From Gymnogyps californianus (taxonomy: Eukaryota > Chordata > Aves > Accipitriformes > Cathartidae), in NCBI RefSeq assembly GCF_018139145.2, contig NC_059487.1, positions 3,059,792 through 3,123,791 on the forward strand: DNA of 64,000 nt, given 5' to 3'. Shown one piece after another: positions 36,501-48,554 of the stretch. Under the pieces are notes generated by a model. It was not told the origin of the DNA. It ran no database searches and saw only the letters and a program-made list of their open reading frames with translations. Each line of letters starts with the position of its first letter. Within the stretch, counting starts at the first letter, position 1. The position numbers and the translations under genes are program-made.

Positions 36501-37039
36501 TTGAAGAGTTAAAATATTCCTGTTATCAAAATTTATCTTCTTCTTGGTAAACCTCTGTGTACAAGTTGCATATTGTACTCACACAACTGCTACTTATCCC
36601 CTCCGTGCGCACAGACTTCAGCAGGCTGGTCTAACCTCTGTCGGGAGAAGAGGTCGTGTTTTAGCTCATCTAACCTACTCTTGATATGCACTGCCAATTA
36701 TCATGGACCTATGTGTTTTACCAATCCAAATTCCTCAGCCGGTAAAAGCAGAGATGAGTGAAGAGGTTGTATTTTTCTTGCAGCTGGAGAGCCTGAGGTC
36801 CTCGTGTACTTGGGTGCACGTCAAAGACACAAAGGGGTATTACCGTGTCATTTTTTGCCGATGAGGAATTGACAGTCACCTAAGGACAGTGGGTGAGAGC
36901 CAAGGCTTGAATCCTGAGTAAGAGCCTAGTCTTTCTCAGAACAGTAATGGCCTATGAGCCACTTCTCTCTGCACAAGCTCCCAGCTTTACCACCCAAACT
37001 TCATTCTTGTAGAAGACCAGAGCCCAAATCTGATCCAGG
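30600..37039. other. Unassigned noncoding stretch
   Basis: No gene recognised. 31296-31331 is a TG-rich tract. 31651-31665 carries, on the minus strand, the same acagccgcctttg word seen twice near 16.7-16.9 kb. 32020-32130 and 36280-36560 are AT-rich. 31950-32015 has the phrase accagcaaacttga, loosely like minus-strand CR1, not called. 33120-33190 is locally GC-rich. Frames near 33314-33757 on minus give no known protein. Confidence 0.4.
31296..31331. repeat. TG-rich simple repeat
   Basis: Two groups of TG units separated by a G run and gcgaag. It is a degenerate microsatellite. Confidence 0.75.
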
Positions 37040-37520
37040 TTTTGGCTCACGGGAGATCACGCTTCACTTGGACAGGTTATACCCGCATCACTGGGGTTCC
37101 TGAAACGACCCTGAATTCACACATGGCAGCGATGCCCAGATGCAGCTGGCACGTGTGGGGCAGCAGCTGGAGGTGCTCAGGTGTCCCTCGGTGCTGGGCC
37201 AGCCCGTCAGGGTTTGGGAGTCGGGGAGAGATCCCCGAGCACCCTTCCTGTGCAGGGGCAGGAGGAGCAGGCATTTGGATAGTCGGTAGGCTCTGGGCAT
37301 GGCGTTGGGCTGGCTCGTCTCACAGACCTCGCTGCTTGCAGAGCTGGTGGAAGAGAGCAGCCCAGCCAGAGGGCAACCCGGCTCTTGTGGTCCGCATCCT
37401 GCCTCCCCCAGCACAGACCCACGGGAGCAGCCTGCTGCGCCCGGGGACAACCTCCTCGTCCCGGCACCTCACTGACTCCTGCTCCCGCCGTGTCAGAGCG
37501 CTGCGAGCTGGTGATTAAAA
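37040..37520. other. CpG-rich, GC-rich patch
   Basis: I count about two dozen CpG dinucleotides in some 480 bases, the densest stretch I noticed in a window where CpG is otherwise sparse. Frames stay open on both strands, as expected for GC-rich DNA. A CTCF-like core, CCAGAGGGCA, lies at 37366-37375. gcttgcag at 37334-37341 could serve as an acceptor, but no coding sequence is recognised after it. The start (aaatctgatccagg near 37025) resembles an old amniote palindromic repeat. It may be an orphan CpG island, a decayed exon or merely GC-rich DNA. Confidence 0.35.
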
Positions 37521-37589
37521 TGTGGTTTGCATTGTGTGAACGCTTGCATTCAATTATTGAGGGGCAGATTTTGAAAATGCAGAAAACCC

Positions 37590-37730
37590 CTCTGAAATTA
37601 TATTTCAGTGCACACACAAATTAAGTAAAGGCACATTTGATTGGATGGGCATTTACATATAAATTGCTATCTAATTGCACTAATTGCTCACGTTCACAGA
37701 TGTGCTATTGCACAAACAGGTTTTGCACAT
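37590..37730. other. AT-rich island, possible conserved element
   Basis: It contains acaaattaag, gatctaattgc-like words (tatctaattgcactaattgctc near 37667-37688, in pieces) and a Fox/SOX-like run of AT-rich words. It abuts the CpG-rich patch. There is no repeat signature. Function is a guess from motif content. Confidence 0.2.
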
Positions 37731-40700
37731 GGATGTCAGGTGTCTGCTTTGTTTTGTAGCAAAGATGGCTTTAAATCAATATGAATTATTGGTTCCTCTC
37801 TTGCCAGACCATGGCTTAGATCAACAACTGTCCAAGACATGGCTAGGAAGACCTTTTGAAGTGATTTTCCAGCTTCTGTTCTGAGTCACCCTGATTTCAT
37901 ACCCTCAGGCTCGCAAGCCTTCCCTTCCTTTCCAGGTCGTAAATACTTGTCTTGTCTCAGGGAAACATTTGGTGCTGTTAGGTACTAAGGACACAGTGTA
38001 AAAATCTAATGTCTTGGCATTTTATTTTTATATTGGGAACCGATCAAATAGTAAAAATGAATCTTGGATCAAGAAAAGTTTAAAAGATAGTAAGTAGGAG
38101 TTAATGTACCTCAATAACATCTTTTTTGTAGACTCGTTACCTCTTTATTTACCCTTCAAGATATTTGCTTCTGGTTTATAGCACAATATGTATTGAGGAG
38201 AGACATAAACTGGGCAGGGAAATGCCAATGAAATGAGAAAATAGAAAGTTAATGGTGAAACTAGAGTAGGCTAAATTAATTTACTGATTATATGACCATA
38301 TCCCATCAGTAAGACATGAATTATTTTGTTTACAGTCTTCAGGTTGTTGCCTGGCTCTGCTACCCTTCACTGTTTTCAATTTAAACTGCAGTGATCGTAA
38401 AGAGAAGAGAAAATAAACCAAATGTTCCCATTCCACTTATAAATTTTATGTTTATAATCTTGTAGCCATCCATGGAAACCATGCCTGTTATTCAAGTGCC
38501 TCGCCTCCCCAAGCTGAGCATAATTATTACTGATACATCTGGATGTTTAACTACCTACTACAGACTCTTGAATTCCTTCCAGATTTAGAATATCCATTAA
38601 TACAGGAGTGGAGAAGAGTGGAGTCACAGGAGGAAGAAGAGAGGGGAGGGTTTATGTCTATTACTTCAATTCTCAAAGGATTTATGCCTTGCTTAGCACC
38701 ACAGGGAATAAAATACTGTTACCTAAGCTGGTGTCATTCAGTTAAAAGGATGTAACGTGCTTCTTTCCACGTTGTTTTACAAAGAGTTCTTCATGCACAG
38801 CAGGACAGATCCACTCTAGCTTGGTGTCCAGAGAAGATGGAGATACCATACCATGGTGCAACTCTCCTCCATCACAGGGGTATCACTGGAGACACGTCCC
38901 ATGCATGCACATTCAACAGATGGCTTTTTAAAGCCCTTTGGATTGGGCTTTCACTCAAAACCCACATAGTTTTGTAGCCAATAGATCAGTCTGTAAAAAC
39001 ACAGCTTGTACTTTCATCCCATGCAATGCACGCTTCTTGCTCAGGTGTTAGCTCCTGGGCAAAGTCACACTGGACCAGGCAGGTCACAAATTGACTGTGA
39101 GGATCCCAGCAAGCACAGAAATAGCTGGAGTGAAGAAAGAGAGTCACTTCTGTGCAGTGTCACTACAGATGTTGGTCCCTGAGTCAAAGGTGAGTATCTA
39201 TCTCACATTAGGGAAGACCCAGCTTTTCAGGAGCATCTGTAATTCCCTCTTCCAGGGGCTGTGTTCTCAGGGGTAAGGCATCCTCCTCAGACCCTCCTGA
39301 AGGCAACCTGGAAACCCCATTTGGGAATTTTAGCTGTTTTGCAAAGATCGTTCTGCTACCCAGTATTTCTCCACTGTATCAGCTCCATTAAGGCTATGGT
39401 CCAGACTTATTGATTACTTTCTAATCTGTGCCCTATTAAATTCACACATCCGTCTAACAATTACATACATGGCATCACTCACTCTTCAGCAATGCCCCAT
39501 TAGTTCCTATTATGAAGAACACAATGGTAGTTGTGCTGTCACTGCCTCATTAACCGCAGTATGTACCTGATCCACGGTACGTCGTGCTGGCCCAGGTCCA
39601 GGTAGCAGATTCATCACAAAAAGCAAAGGCTGACTCCTTGCCTGACACCCAGCACTTGAATCATGATTTTCAAATGTTCTGTATGTGAGAAACACTTAGG
39701 TACAGAGAGTGTCAGATCCCTTTCTGTGAAACTATTATTTGCCTCCAGATAGAATGGGAAACAACTTGTCTCTGATCATAGCAGTTACTTATAAGCTGCC
39801 AGACTGGAGGGATAAGTGAGATAAATTAAACTGTGAGAGCTCGCTTTCCAAGAAACAGTTCACTATATTTGCTCATGCATTTAAGTACGCATGCAGCTTT
39901 TAGCCTGTAATCAAAGCATGGTAGCTGAACCAAAAGGATCATATTTAGTACACCAGATCAAAGAGTAGCTAACTGAGAGTCATGTACCAATACAGCCCCT
40001 CCAGGTTTTTCAGCACTCGTCCACTACCTCTGCTACCTCCACTTGCTACCGGAGACAGGAGCCTGCAAGACAACTGCTCTTTTGCTGCCCATTAGACCTT
40101 ACCGCAAATAGGGCAGGACATAATCAGACTCAACAAAAGAACAAGCAACCAAAACCTTATTCCTTCACCACCCCATCTCTCACAGTGCCATAAAATCCCC
40201 ATTTGCCAACCATGAGAGAGGATGCAACTGGTATTATTTCAAAGGCGAGGCTTTTCTGTACCCGTTTCCCGCAGTCTTTGATGGCATTGTGAATGGAGCT
40301 TCTGAAATGCCTCCTACAGCTATGTAATTTGTCTCCACATTAATGTGTTTTGAATGCACATGGTTACCAGATGGAATTTCACATTCGACGTATTAAGGGG
40401 ACCAGATGAGCATGGAGAGGCTGTACAGGCCATGCATTGTGCTTCCGATATTAGTGGATTCCTTCTCACAGAGGAAGTGGCCTGTAATGGGAAGTCCCAT
40501 CTGTCACTGAGATACTTGTTGAAATTGAATGTTCTGATTGAGGTTTTTTTCAAGACTGGAAATATTTTGGTCCCATCAGCTATCCCTTTAGCTCTAATCC
40601 CACAGTGGAGGCACAGAAAAAACATAAGAACATTTGGTTTACTGCAATTACCAAAAAGGATGATGTTTTGTTACTAGTAGTTGGAATTTTAAGAGGTGCA

Positions 40701-42050
40701 ATACAATCACCTTGGCATGACCTGGAAAACTTCTTAAAGGAGAGATTTATGCACTTGGTACTGGAACTCCTGTGGCTTTAATTTTTAACTGAGTTTCCCA
40801 GATCCATCTGTGAAGCCTGCCCAAAGAAAAGATAAGCTGGCATGATCTTTAGCAAAAAAAGAGGAGATACAAAGCTGAATGTTTAGACCCAAAGGGGACT
40901 GAAGGTGCACAAACAGGACTGGAAGACAGGCGTGTCAGGAGACTGCTCTTCGTAAACAACAAAGGTAATGGGAACATTAAAAAACTATTATGTCTAGCTT
41001 GGATCAAAACTGCATACTATGTGATCCCAAGTAAAGTTTCTGAAGGTGCTCTGGGAGCCAGAACTCCAATGTCTGAGGTCATCCTGAATTCATTTTTTCC
41101 TTATCTTTGGTTTGGGTTTTGAAGAGGAAAAATTACTGTGAGCAGAAGGCCAAGAGCATCATAACTGTGGCTGGAAATCCTGCTAGTAGGATTTGGTGAG
41201 GGAGAAATATCATCTGCGAACCAAATCTGGCTATCTACCGCAAACCCTTCCACCAGGCGTTGCTTCATCCATTCAAGGGCGTGCTTCAATTTCTGCAAGG
41301 TGCCCCTAGCTAGCCAACATCATGCTTGGCTGACTTACAACTGAGAACTCATTTTTTGGTGATCATGATCAGCATCTTCTCCTGACCCACCAGCATAAAC
41401 CCAAGGGGCCAAAAAAACAATGAAAGAAGAAAGGTTAACTCAGTCAGACAGCAGCACCTCAAAACCAAGGCAAGACTGTCATCACCTACCAGTGTAAGCT
41501 ATTACTGGACCAGTCCCCCAAAGTGGTGACAGGCTGCTGAGCTGTGCAGCCACTCCTCTCTCATGCACAGAGCTTGTTGTGCACCTCTGGGGCAGGATGG
41601 CCTCACACCCTAACAGACAGGCTATTGTGGGGGCTCTGCCACCCAGCTGATAAGGAGCTCAGGAGTGAGGTCCTCCTTGCAGATGGGACACTACAGCTAC
41701 TGTGTGAAAGGTTTTAGCCCACCCTGACGGCGATGTCACCTTTCCCACCCCACCCCAGTCATTGCACTGCCTCTGTCATGCCTTCGCTCTGCTAGTCGCC
41801 TCAAATACCCTCTGCAGGGTCTGGCACTGCAGGAGGGAGCCAGTGCCATGTGGGTCATTTCTGCCCAGAATGGGAACTGCCACTGGATGGAGAATCCCCT
41901 CCATCTCTTTGCTTTCACGCTCCCAGTGCTGCCACCGTGGGGACTCCTTTGAAATAAGGCTGGGCACCCAGGACAGCATTCTTTTGTCTTAATCTGGATG
42001 TAATGCCTTACTCCATTTCCTCCTTGAATTTCCCGTCGTTTCCTTTTCTT
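37731..42050. other. Unassigned noncoding stretch
   Basis: No gene recognised. 37990-38540 is AT-rich (ctaaattaatttactgattat near 38270) and could include conserved noncoding DNA. The minus frame at 41101-41298 contains WFADDI by chance; see rejected items. Frames at 40320-40680 give no known protein. Confidence 0.4.
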
Positions 42051-42053
42051 TGA

Positions 42054-42103
42054 GGACTAGGCACCTATGCACACTAGGACTAGGTGCCTAGATCCTAGGC
42101 ACC
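42054..42103. repeat. Cluster of inverted and direct repeats of taggcaccta
   Basis: taggcaccta (42058-42067) is followed by its exact complement taggtgccta (42081-42090) and then again by taggcacc (42096-42103). ggactag stands as a direct repeat at 42054-42060 and 42077-42083. The alternation of taggcaccta and taggtgccta is, from memory, typical of an old palindromic repeat family in turtles, crocodilians and birds, so this is probably a remnant of one. It could instead be a palindromic protein-binding site. Confidence 0.6.
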
Positions 42104-43754
42104 CTCTGTTCCCCCAAGGATACTGGCGTGGCCCTGCTGTCAGACTGTCCACTTTCCTTCTTTCCTTCCTCTTTTCTCCTGATGCCATGCCCTCTTCCTC
42201 ATAGCTCAGCTGGTGGAATGATTCCCAAAGCACAGCCAGCATCATCATCTCTGGTTCTGTCAACATCAGGTGATCATGGCTCACGCTGAAGATGAGTGAG
42301 TTTAAAATATCATGGGATTTAAAAATATTAATGGCATTTCTCTGTTGGTGTCAGGCTGGCCAATGATCGTGTTCTCAGAATCTGCTTGGTGGTTGGAACT
42401 ACAAAAAGAAAGATGAGATGAGCTAATAACACCTGAATGGCACTCTCAGAATGAGAAGGACCCACCCAGCCCTGTGAACTGAGAGCACTGCCTTCTCCCT
42501 GGCCCTTGCATCTCTCCCCGGTGTATCACTTAGCTTGGAAAGGAGCTTTCCTCTCCCAAATCAAGCAGGAGCTCTCGTGTCCACACGTTCTCTGCAGCCT
42601 GGAATTCACAAGACAAGAATGACCTTGGGTTAAGTGATGTTTCATGACATGTATCATGAGTCCCTTGACAGCTAGTGAGGCTGCTCCTAATCCCAAGGGG
42701 CCTTTCACGTTCTACATGATTATCAGCCACAGGGTACCCCATCCAGACAAACCTCTGGTGGGAGCAGCGGTATGTGTCCTTTCCCAGCTGCCTACAGGCC
42801 TGTTTCACTAACCCATGCAGAAAGAAACCCCAGGCTGGATTCAAGCCTGAGGAACCCCTAGTTTTCCAGGGAGGTCTGACAAATGCATCGGCTGCAGAAA
42901 CTGCCGCTTACAGACACTTGTGGCTTTCCATTAAGTCAGGATTTCTGTGGCTAAAAGTCTGCTCTGTGAAGGTGCTTCTTTCTTATCCCTGATGCACCCA
43001 CCCCTATTTCTGATGACTACTTTCATCTCAGAGCAATACTGAAAACCCCTATTAATTAGTGATGTCTGCGTGCACTGTTCTGGGCTGGTGCTAGCCTGGG
43101 TGTAACTTATTAACAGTTTCTAGTCAAGTGAAAATCAGTGCGTGGGAAGTGAGCACTATATTACCAAATGACCTTTTCACTTTGTGCCTGTGCTGCTTGG
43201 CTCAGCTCAATGTCTCAGCGCTGGTGAACGGTGCTTCAAAACCCATTGGCAGAGCAGGGGGAGGACGGGCTGTCCTGCATGGGCTGGGGATGGTTTTGGT
43301 CAGGGCTTTGCCTAGCTGAGCCAGCTGGACCGTGGGGATTTGTCTCAGCCATGGCAACTCACTTGGCTCTTCTGATAATAGGTCCAACAACAGCAGTGAA
43401 GACCCTATGGGGGAGTCTTTGGGCAAGCATTTCCCCACAGCAAGCAGGGGCTGAGAGCTGCTGTTTTTTGCCTAGCTGCAGGAAACACCCACTCCACGCA
43501 GGCACGTAACAGGGCTGATGATGGAAGAAAAAGCATTTCTTCACCGAGCCTTGAATCTCAGCTTGCTAAGATCATCAAAGGGTAACCTGGACTGGAGTGA
43601 GTTCCCCAGAGTCTTGCAGGATAGAGCTTTTCAAAAGCACAATGTTCAGCTCATGATAAATACCAGTAGTGGGGGCTCAGCATTGGCTCATGCTTTATTT
43701 CCCCTTTGTTATTGGGGGTGCTGCAGCACGTTCTCCCTCCAGAGACAGTCGTTT

Positions 43755-43784
43755 GAAACCAGCAGCCTTGAAACCAGCAGCCTT
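43755..43784. repeat. Perfect 15-bp tandem duplication
   Basis: gaaaccagcagcctt is present twice without a spacer (43755-43769 and 43770-43784). In the plus frame this gives a five-residue repeat, but the frame is not otherwise gene-like. Confidence 0.95.
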
Positions 43785-45595
43785 TCACATCTTTGAAATG
43801 GGAACTCAAATCAGAACTATCCCCAGGAAGGGTGGAAAGCACTTGGGATTAGCAACCACGTTTGCATCAGCCTCTGCATAAAGCTTAGCAGGATGGGGCC
43901 CTGTGCCTGCAAGTTCTGCTGGCCTCCGTGCTGGAAAACTGTATGTTAGCAGCTGAGGAAGCTGGGACAAATATGTTTACAGCAGAAAATTCAAAGCAAG
44001 GCCTGATTTACTTGAGCTAATTGCAAATCACTTTGTTCAACTGGGTCCAAGGCATCCTAAGTCCATCCTTCAAAGATAAAAGCTATGAAGATAACGTTGA
44101 TTGACCTATTTGCAACTGCACTCTGCTGCATGCTGGCAGTCATGTCCCTGTATTGAGTTACATGCACCTATAAAGCAGTCAGCTCTTGTGTATCCTTCTT
44201 TCTTGCCACAAGTCTGGAAATGAAACGACCCAGGCTTGTTGTAAGAGAGCTCTCGGGGGCTGTCAGTACACCCTGTTTTTCATTAGGGCATTTCTGTTAC
44301 TGTTGGTTTTCTGCCGCACTTAAGCCCCACCCCAGCAAAACTTTTAATCCACTTTCTTTTGAAGTAGTTGATTTAGTCACTCAGTAAATATGTATTTCCT
44401 ACCCTTTAAAACTATTTTCTCCCTTTTTAACTTGTTTTTTTAACAACAGAATGCCTTCTTTCAAAGCTTCTGTGAAGAAAAAGGTGACGGTGGAGGGATG
44501 GTATCAAAATGAAACCAAATCTGCTTCCTGGATTGAAGTGTTGATAAAATGGTCTTAAGATGCATTTGTTACCTCTGAGAGTCTAGGGGCTCAGCTCAGG
44601 TGCTGCACAGGGAAGGAGGTTTCCTACCACATCCCTGGCAGCTCGTGTGTGTGTAGGGGAAGGAATTCAACGTGTGCATCCCGCTCCCTCTGACACCTCC
44701 TCTTGGCTGGAGCCTCTGAAACCTCCTCTATAGCCTTGAGCTCACTCTCTCTGTGGTAGTGTTAGACTTCAGCTTCCTTTAATGCTGGATTTCCAAGTTC
44801 TCCCAACTCAGACACCATAAATTTGCATGCTTTAATGTTCACCTAGAGAAACTTTTCTTCCCTAAGCACTCTGGAAACCTGGACAGGCACTTCAGAAGAT
44901 CCCAGGGCACTGATGCCTGCAAACACCTTGGGATCAGCCATCGTAAAGATCAAATCTCAATGCAACTGAGACCTGCGCAAGTCCCTAGATGGTAACAGCA
45001 GGGCTGTCTGGAGCACATCCATTCTCACGGTTTGGGCCGTGTTTTTCACCTTGGTCGGTAACTTGCTAATTTACAATTTTCAGGGAGAGACATGCAGTGA
45101 TAATGAGCTTAAGTGAGAAAGGAAATGGAAAGAGTATGCCAATTTTACAGGCTGTCTTCTATGTGCGTTTTCCACCCAGAAGCTGACGCACAAGCAATTC
45201 GTCTCTACAATTTGTGGCACAGCTTCTAGACAATGCTCATGTGCCTATGCGTGAGATAGGTTTGCTGGTGGTGGTCCTGCAGCAACAGGGACAGGGTGGC
45301 CATGTGAGTAGTCATGAGGAGCACAGAGACGGGGAAACTTTGTCTTTCTGAAAGAAGCAATGGCGAAGTTAGATGAAAACACAGACTTTCTAGCTCCATG
45401 GCAGGACCTGTGGATGGCTTATTAGTGACTTTTTTGTTTGCAGCAGACACCAGTGATGATACTTTCTTGAGTCTGTGTGGGCTACTGCCCCATGTTATTA
45501 TTTTCCACTGTCTTTGCTCTCACTCACATTTTAAGTCTTTACTCCCTTTTATGTGCTTGAGAACAGAATCCCACACAAATGTCTCAGAGCCTTGT

Positions 45596-45611
45596 AAAAA
45601 AAAAAAAAAAA
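45596..45611. repeat. A16 homopolymer
   Basis: Sixteen consecutive A. It could be the tail of an old retroposed transcript on the plus strand, but nothing upstream is recognised as a gene and no AATAAA lies close before it. Confidence 0.85.
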
Positions 45612-47020
45612 GACTCAAACCCCTATTGTCTTTAAAGGTGCCTTTTTTGGGGCCTTTTCTTGTGCTTTCCCACTAGTTGGGGCAAAAAAATGCCTCCGAC
45701 TTAGGAACATTTTATAGAGGCAAGTCGTGGTGATGGGAGTTAATCCAAGACATCTCTCCATCTTTCCTGAGCACCTTGTTGAACTGCAGGGAAAGGCACG
45801 CACCTTTTTGTTCCATTTGTTCCATTGTACAATCAGACGGGCACAGCACAATCCAAAGGGAGACTGTTTTCACCCCTCTCACTGATTTGGTTCTGGCTTG
45901 ATGGAGTTTTTAATTCTATTGTGAGCCTTCAAACACTCTACTTCTCAACACGCTCATCTGGTCCTTGTTCTTCCCTTCTCTGACCTCCTTATCTACTTCC
46001 TTCCAAGGCTCTGTAGATTTTCCTTTCTACAGGCTTTGGAAGAAAGTTGGGGATGGATAACTCTAGAGCAGGTCCCATCGCTCGCCCTTGAGCTTTCAGA
46101 TTCCTACACAATGTCGGGGCTCCCTGCTGAGCCAGGACTCCTTGGCATGCAGATTACAGAACTGACTGAAAAGTCAAAATTTCATATATTGTGAATCTGA
46201 AAAGTTGAGTTTGGATTAGCTACAACTTTGTAAGTATTTTGTGACTCTCTTTGTTTTAGAATTCTTAATAAAAGCCTTTATGATTACAGTACTTCTAAAA
46301 TTTGAAACCAAACCTTCTATTTGAAGACTATCAAGAAATATTTCTTATATTTTCTCCAAAAGAAGTTTTTATGCACAAGATACATCAAAACTGATCCTTA
46401 GTCTCCACAAAGATGAATTTTTACCTTTAAAGAATATTTTTTTGGAAAAAACTTTTCCCCCTTCAAGGGGCTTGTCCTTCCAAATTAAAAAGTCATAAGA
46501 AGGCAAAAGGGAGTAGCGTGACTTACTTCTCTTGTAATTCACACAACACATTTGTTGCAGTGAAGGGAGGGAAACCAACACCTTCCAAGACTGCTCCCAG
46601 TGTTATAATAATTGCACATAGTATGATGAGATGTTCAAATTGTTCTGAAATTTAATTTAATCTTACTTCTCCCTCCAGTCTACTACTTCCTTTTTGTGGC
46701 CCAAATCATATTCTTTCAGAGACTTATTTGTTTATAAAAGTGGTTTTTTTATAATGGAATAACTATGCTTTCTTTCCAACATTTCAGTTGGCCATATCAT
46801 TCCTTTAGGGAAATAACACAGACTTACATATGTAATTACCTTCTCCGATCTGCATCAGCCTATATGCATGGGAGTCTCCCCTGAGACTCTTGTACAAGGT
46901 CTTTCTTCCACAGACTTACACAGACTTTTCACTACTTTCTTCATCATTTTGGGTTCAGTGACAAATTGACACTGTGTACACATGTTGCTTCTTCTTCGCC
47001 ATGCGCCCACCCACCCCCAG

Positions 47021-47071
47021 GTCAACAGAGTCCTCTTTGGAGAGCTTCCATCTCATTCCTATGTCCTCAAG
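47021..47071 (+). other. Splice-bounded 51-nt segment, weak exon candidate
   Basis: A pyrimidine-rich tract ends in cccacccacccccag at 47020. Seventeen open codons (VNRVLFGELPSHSYVLK) follow and end at ctcaag before gtacaagaa. The acceptor side is good, but the donor is weak because its fifth intron base is A. The frame also stays open on both sides (46982-47350), so the splice borders may be irrelevant. I recognise no protein. Confidence 0.1.
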
Positions 47072-48554
47072 GTACAAGAACGCAAATATAATGAGCAGGG
47101 ATGCATCAATACTGATGTTTTGTTCACTGAATCCAGCCCAACTACTTGTTGTGGTGATGACCTCATTGAAGGAGCAACATGGCATGCCAATATTTCAACC
47201 TTTTCCTCACTGTTTCTTTTCAGTCCTGTCACAAATTATGTTGAACTTCTGAGATGTTCTCCAGAAACCTTAATTGATAACCAGTGCTTTGGGAGGGCAC
47301 TGCACATTGTATCAACACTGGAGGACTCTCTCAGTGTCTTCCAGCACTGAAGAACTCGAACTGCTTCTTCTGTTTCTGCTTGTACCCTAGTCATGATTTA
47401 GATGGACAGTGCTAGACTTTCATTCAGCTTGAAAGGTCTTTCAGCTCCAGGGCTTAACTACTCCTATGAGTATGTTTTATTCTTATTATCATGCTGCAAA
47501 TCCTGTATTAACCTGCTGTCTTCCAGAATACTTCTAGATAGTCATACAGGCCACTTAGATATATAATCTTGCCTCATATTCTTTCCCCGCCTTCATTGGG
47601 AGGTGTTACTACTGAAATCGATATGCATACATGGACTCTACCTTTTTTGCCCCCTCTAGTAGGTTTGAGTGCTGCCCAGATCCTGTTTTTGTTAAACCAG
47701 CGTGATCATCTATAACCAATATCTTTTTTTTAATGGGTGAAGGTGGACAGCCATTCAGATAGGACTTCAGTACCTAGAAGGAACCCCAGTAGACAGGTGG
47801 AGCTGATGGGGGAGCCCAATGAGCACATGGAACAGACATCCTGTCCGTACCGTGCTTCAGGAATGGTTCTTTGTTCAAAGAAGATGAACTCGATGATCAG
47901 CATTGTACTGTCTTGGACTAAACCAATGGACACAAAGCGCAACATAAGATGTGACACCGTGCTGTGTTCATCCCAAGGCTGACCATAAAGCAGGCTGAGC
48001 CTGCTTCATCTCATGCACTCCTCAGGTTCTCCCATGTGCTCTGAAGGTAGCTATAATTTCATGCGCCGGACCAGGGAAAAGCTGGGTGATCCCAGGACAG
48101 ACGTGAACTCAGGCTGTTTGCCAGCAACTGTCAGTGTCCTTATTCCAGGACAGAGTGGAAGGATGGTTTTTATGAGCATAACAAAATCTATGGAAAGAAC
48201 CGAAAAAACCCCAGATTTTCTGCTCCATGTCATGACCTGCATAAAAAAACTCCTTTCTGTGTTTTACACTCAATAGCTAATTTCACACTCTGTCTCAGGC
48301 AGTGCTGTCTGATATGAGCTGATATGCTGCTGCCCTCAGCTGCTGGAGGCTCCTGGTCTCACCCCATGTATAAGTCTGCAGTTATTGATTGACTCCAGGA
48401 TGATTTCTAATAATAACTGGAGAATAACCTCTATCCTGTGCCCAAAGTGAGTCTTCTCCCACGTGTGGAGGTAGCCGACCTGCCTGCCGGGGTGCCAGGC
48501 ACTGCAGAACTGAAACTCCTAGTGCTGTAGGTAACTGTGACTTTGCAATGGAGA
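47072..48554. other. Unassigned noncoding stretch
   Basis: No gene recognised. Frames on both strands between 46.9 and 48.3 kb are somewhat longer than their surroundings, but neither strand gives a known domain. An old, unrecognised transposon or processed pseudogene would look like this. Homology searching of both strands is the only way to tell. Confidence 0.35.

Larger units (their letters stand above)
42110..46970. other. Unassigned noncoding stretch
   Basis: No gene recognised. A 15-bp tandem duplication is at 43755-43784 and an A16 run at 45596-45611. 46170-46460 and 46620-46760 are AT-rich. Frames at 43128-43509 and 45398-45676 show no family. No target-site duplication was found around the A16 run that would mark a retroposed gene copy. 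Confidence 0.4.

Noticed and set aside
41101..41298. Minus frame containing WFADDI, like the reverse-transcriptase FADD motif
   Set aside because: None of the neighbouring RT motifs (the LDFSKAFD block or the region after FADD) is present on either side, so a five-residue match is taken as chance.
45596..45611. A16 run as the tail of a processed pseudogene
   Set aside because: No gene-like sequence or polyadenylation signal lies directly upstream, and no flanking target-site duplication was found.
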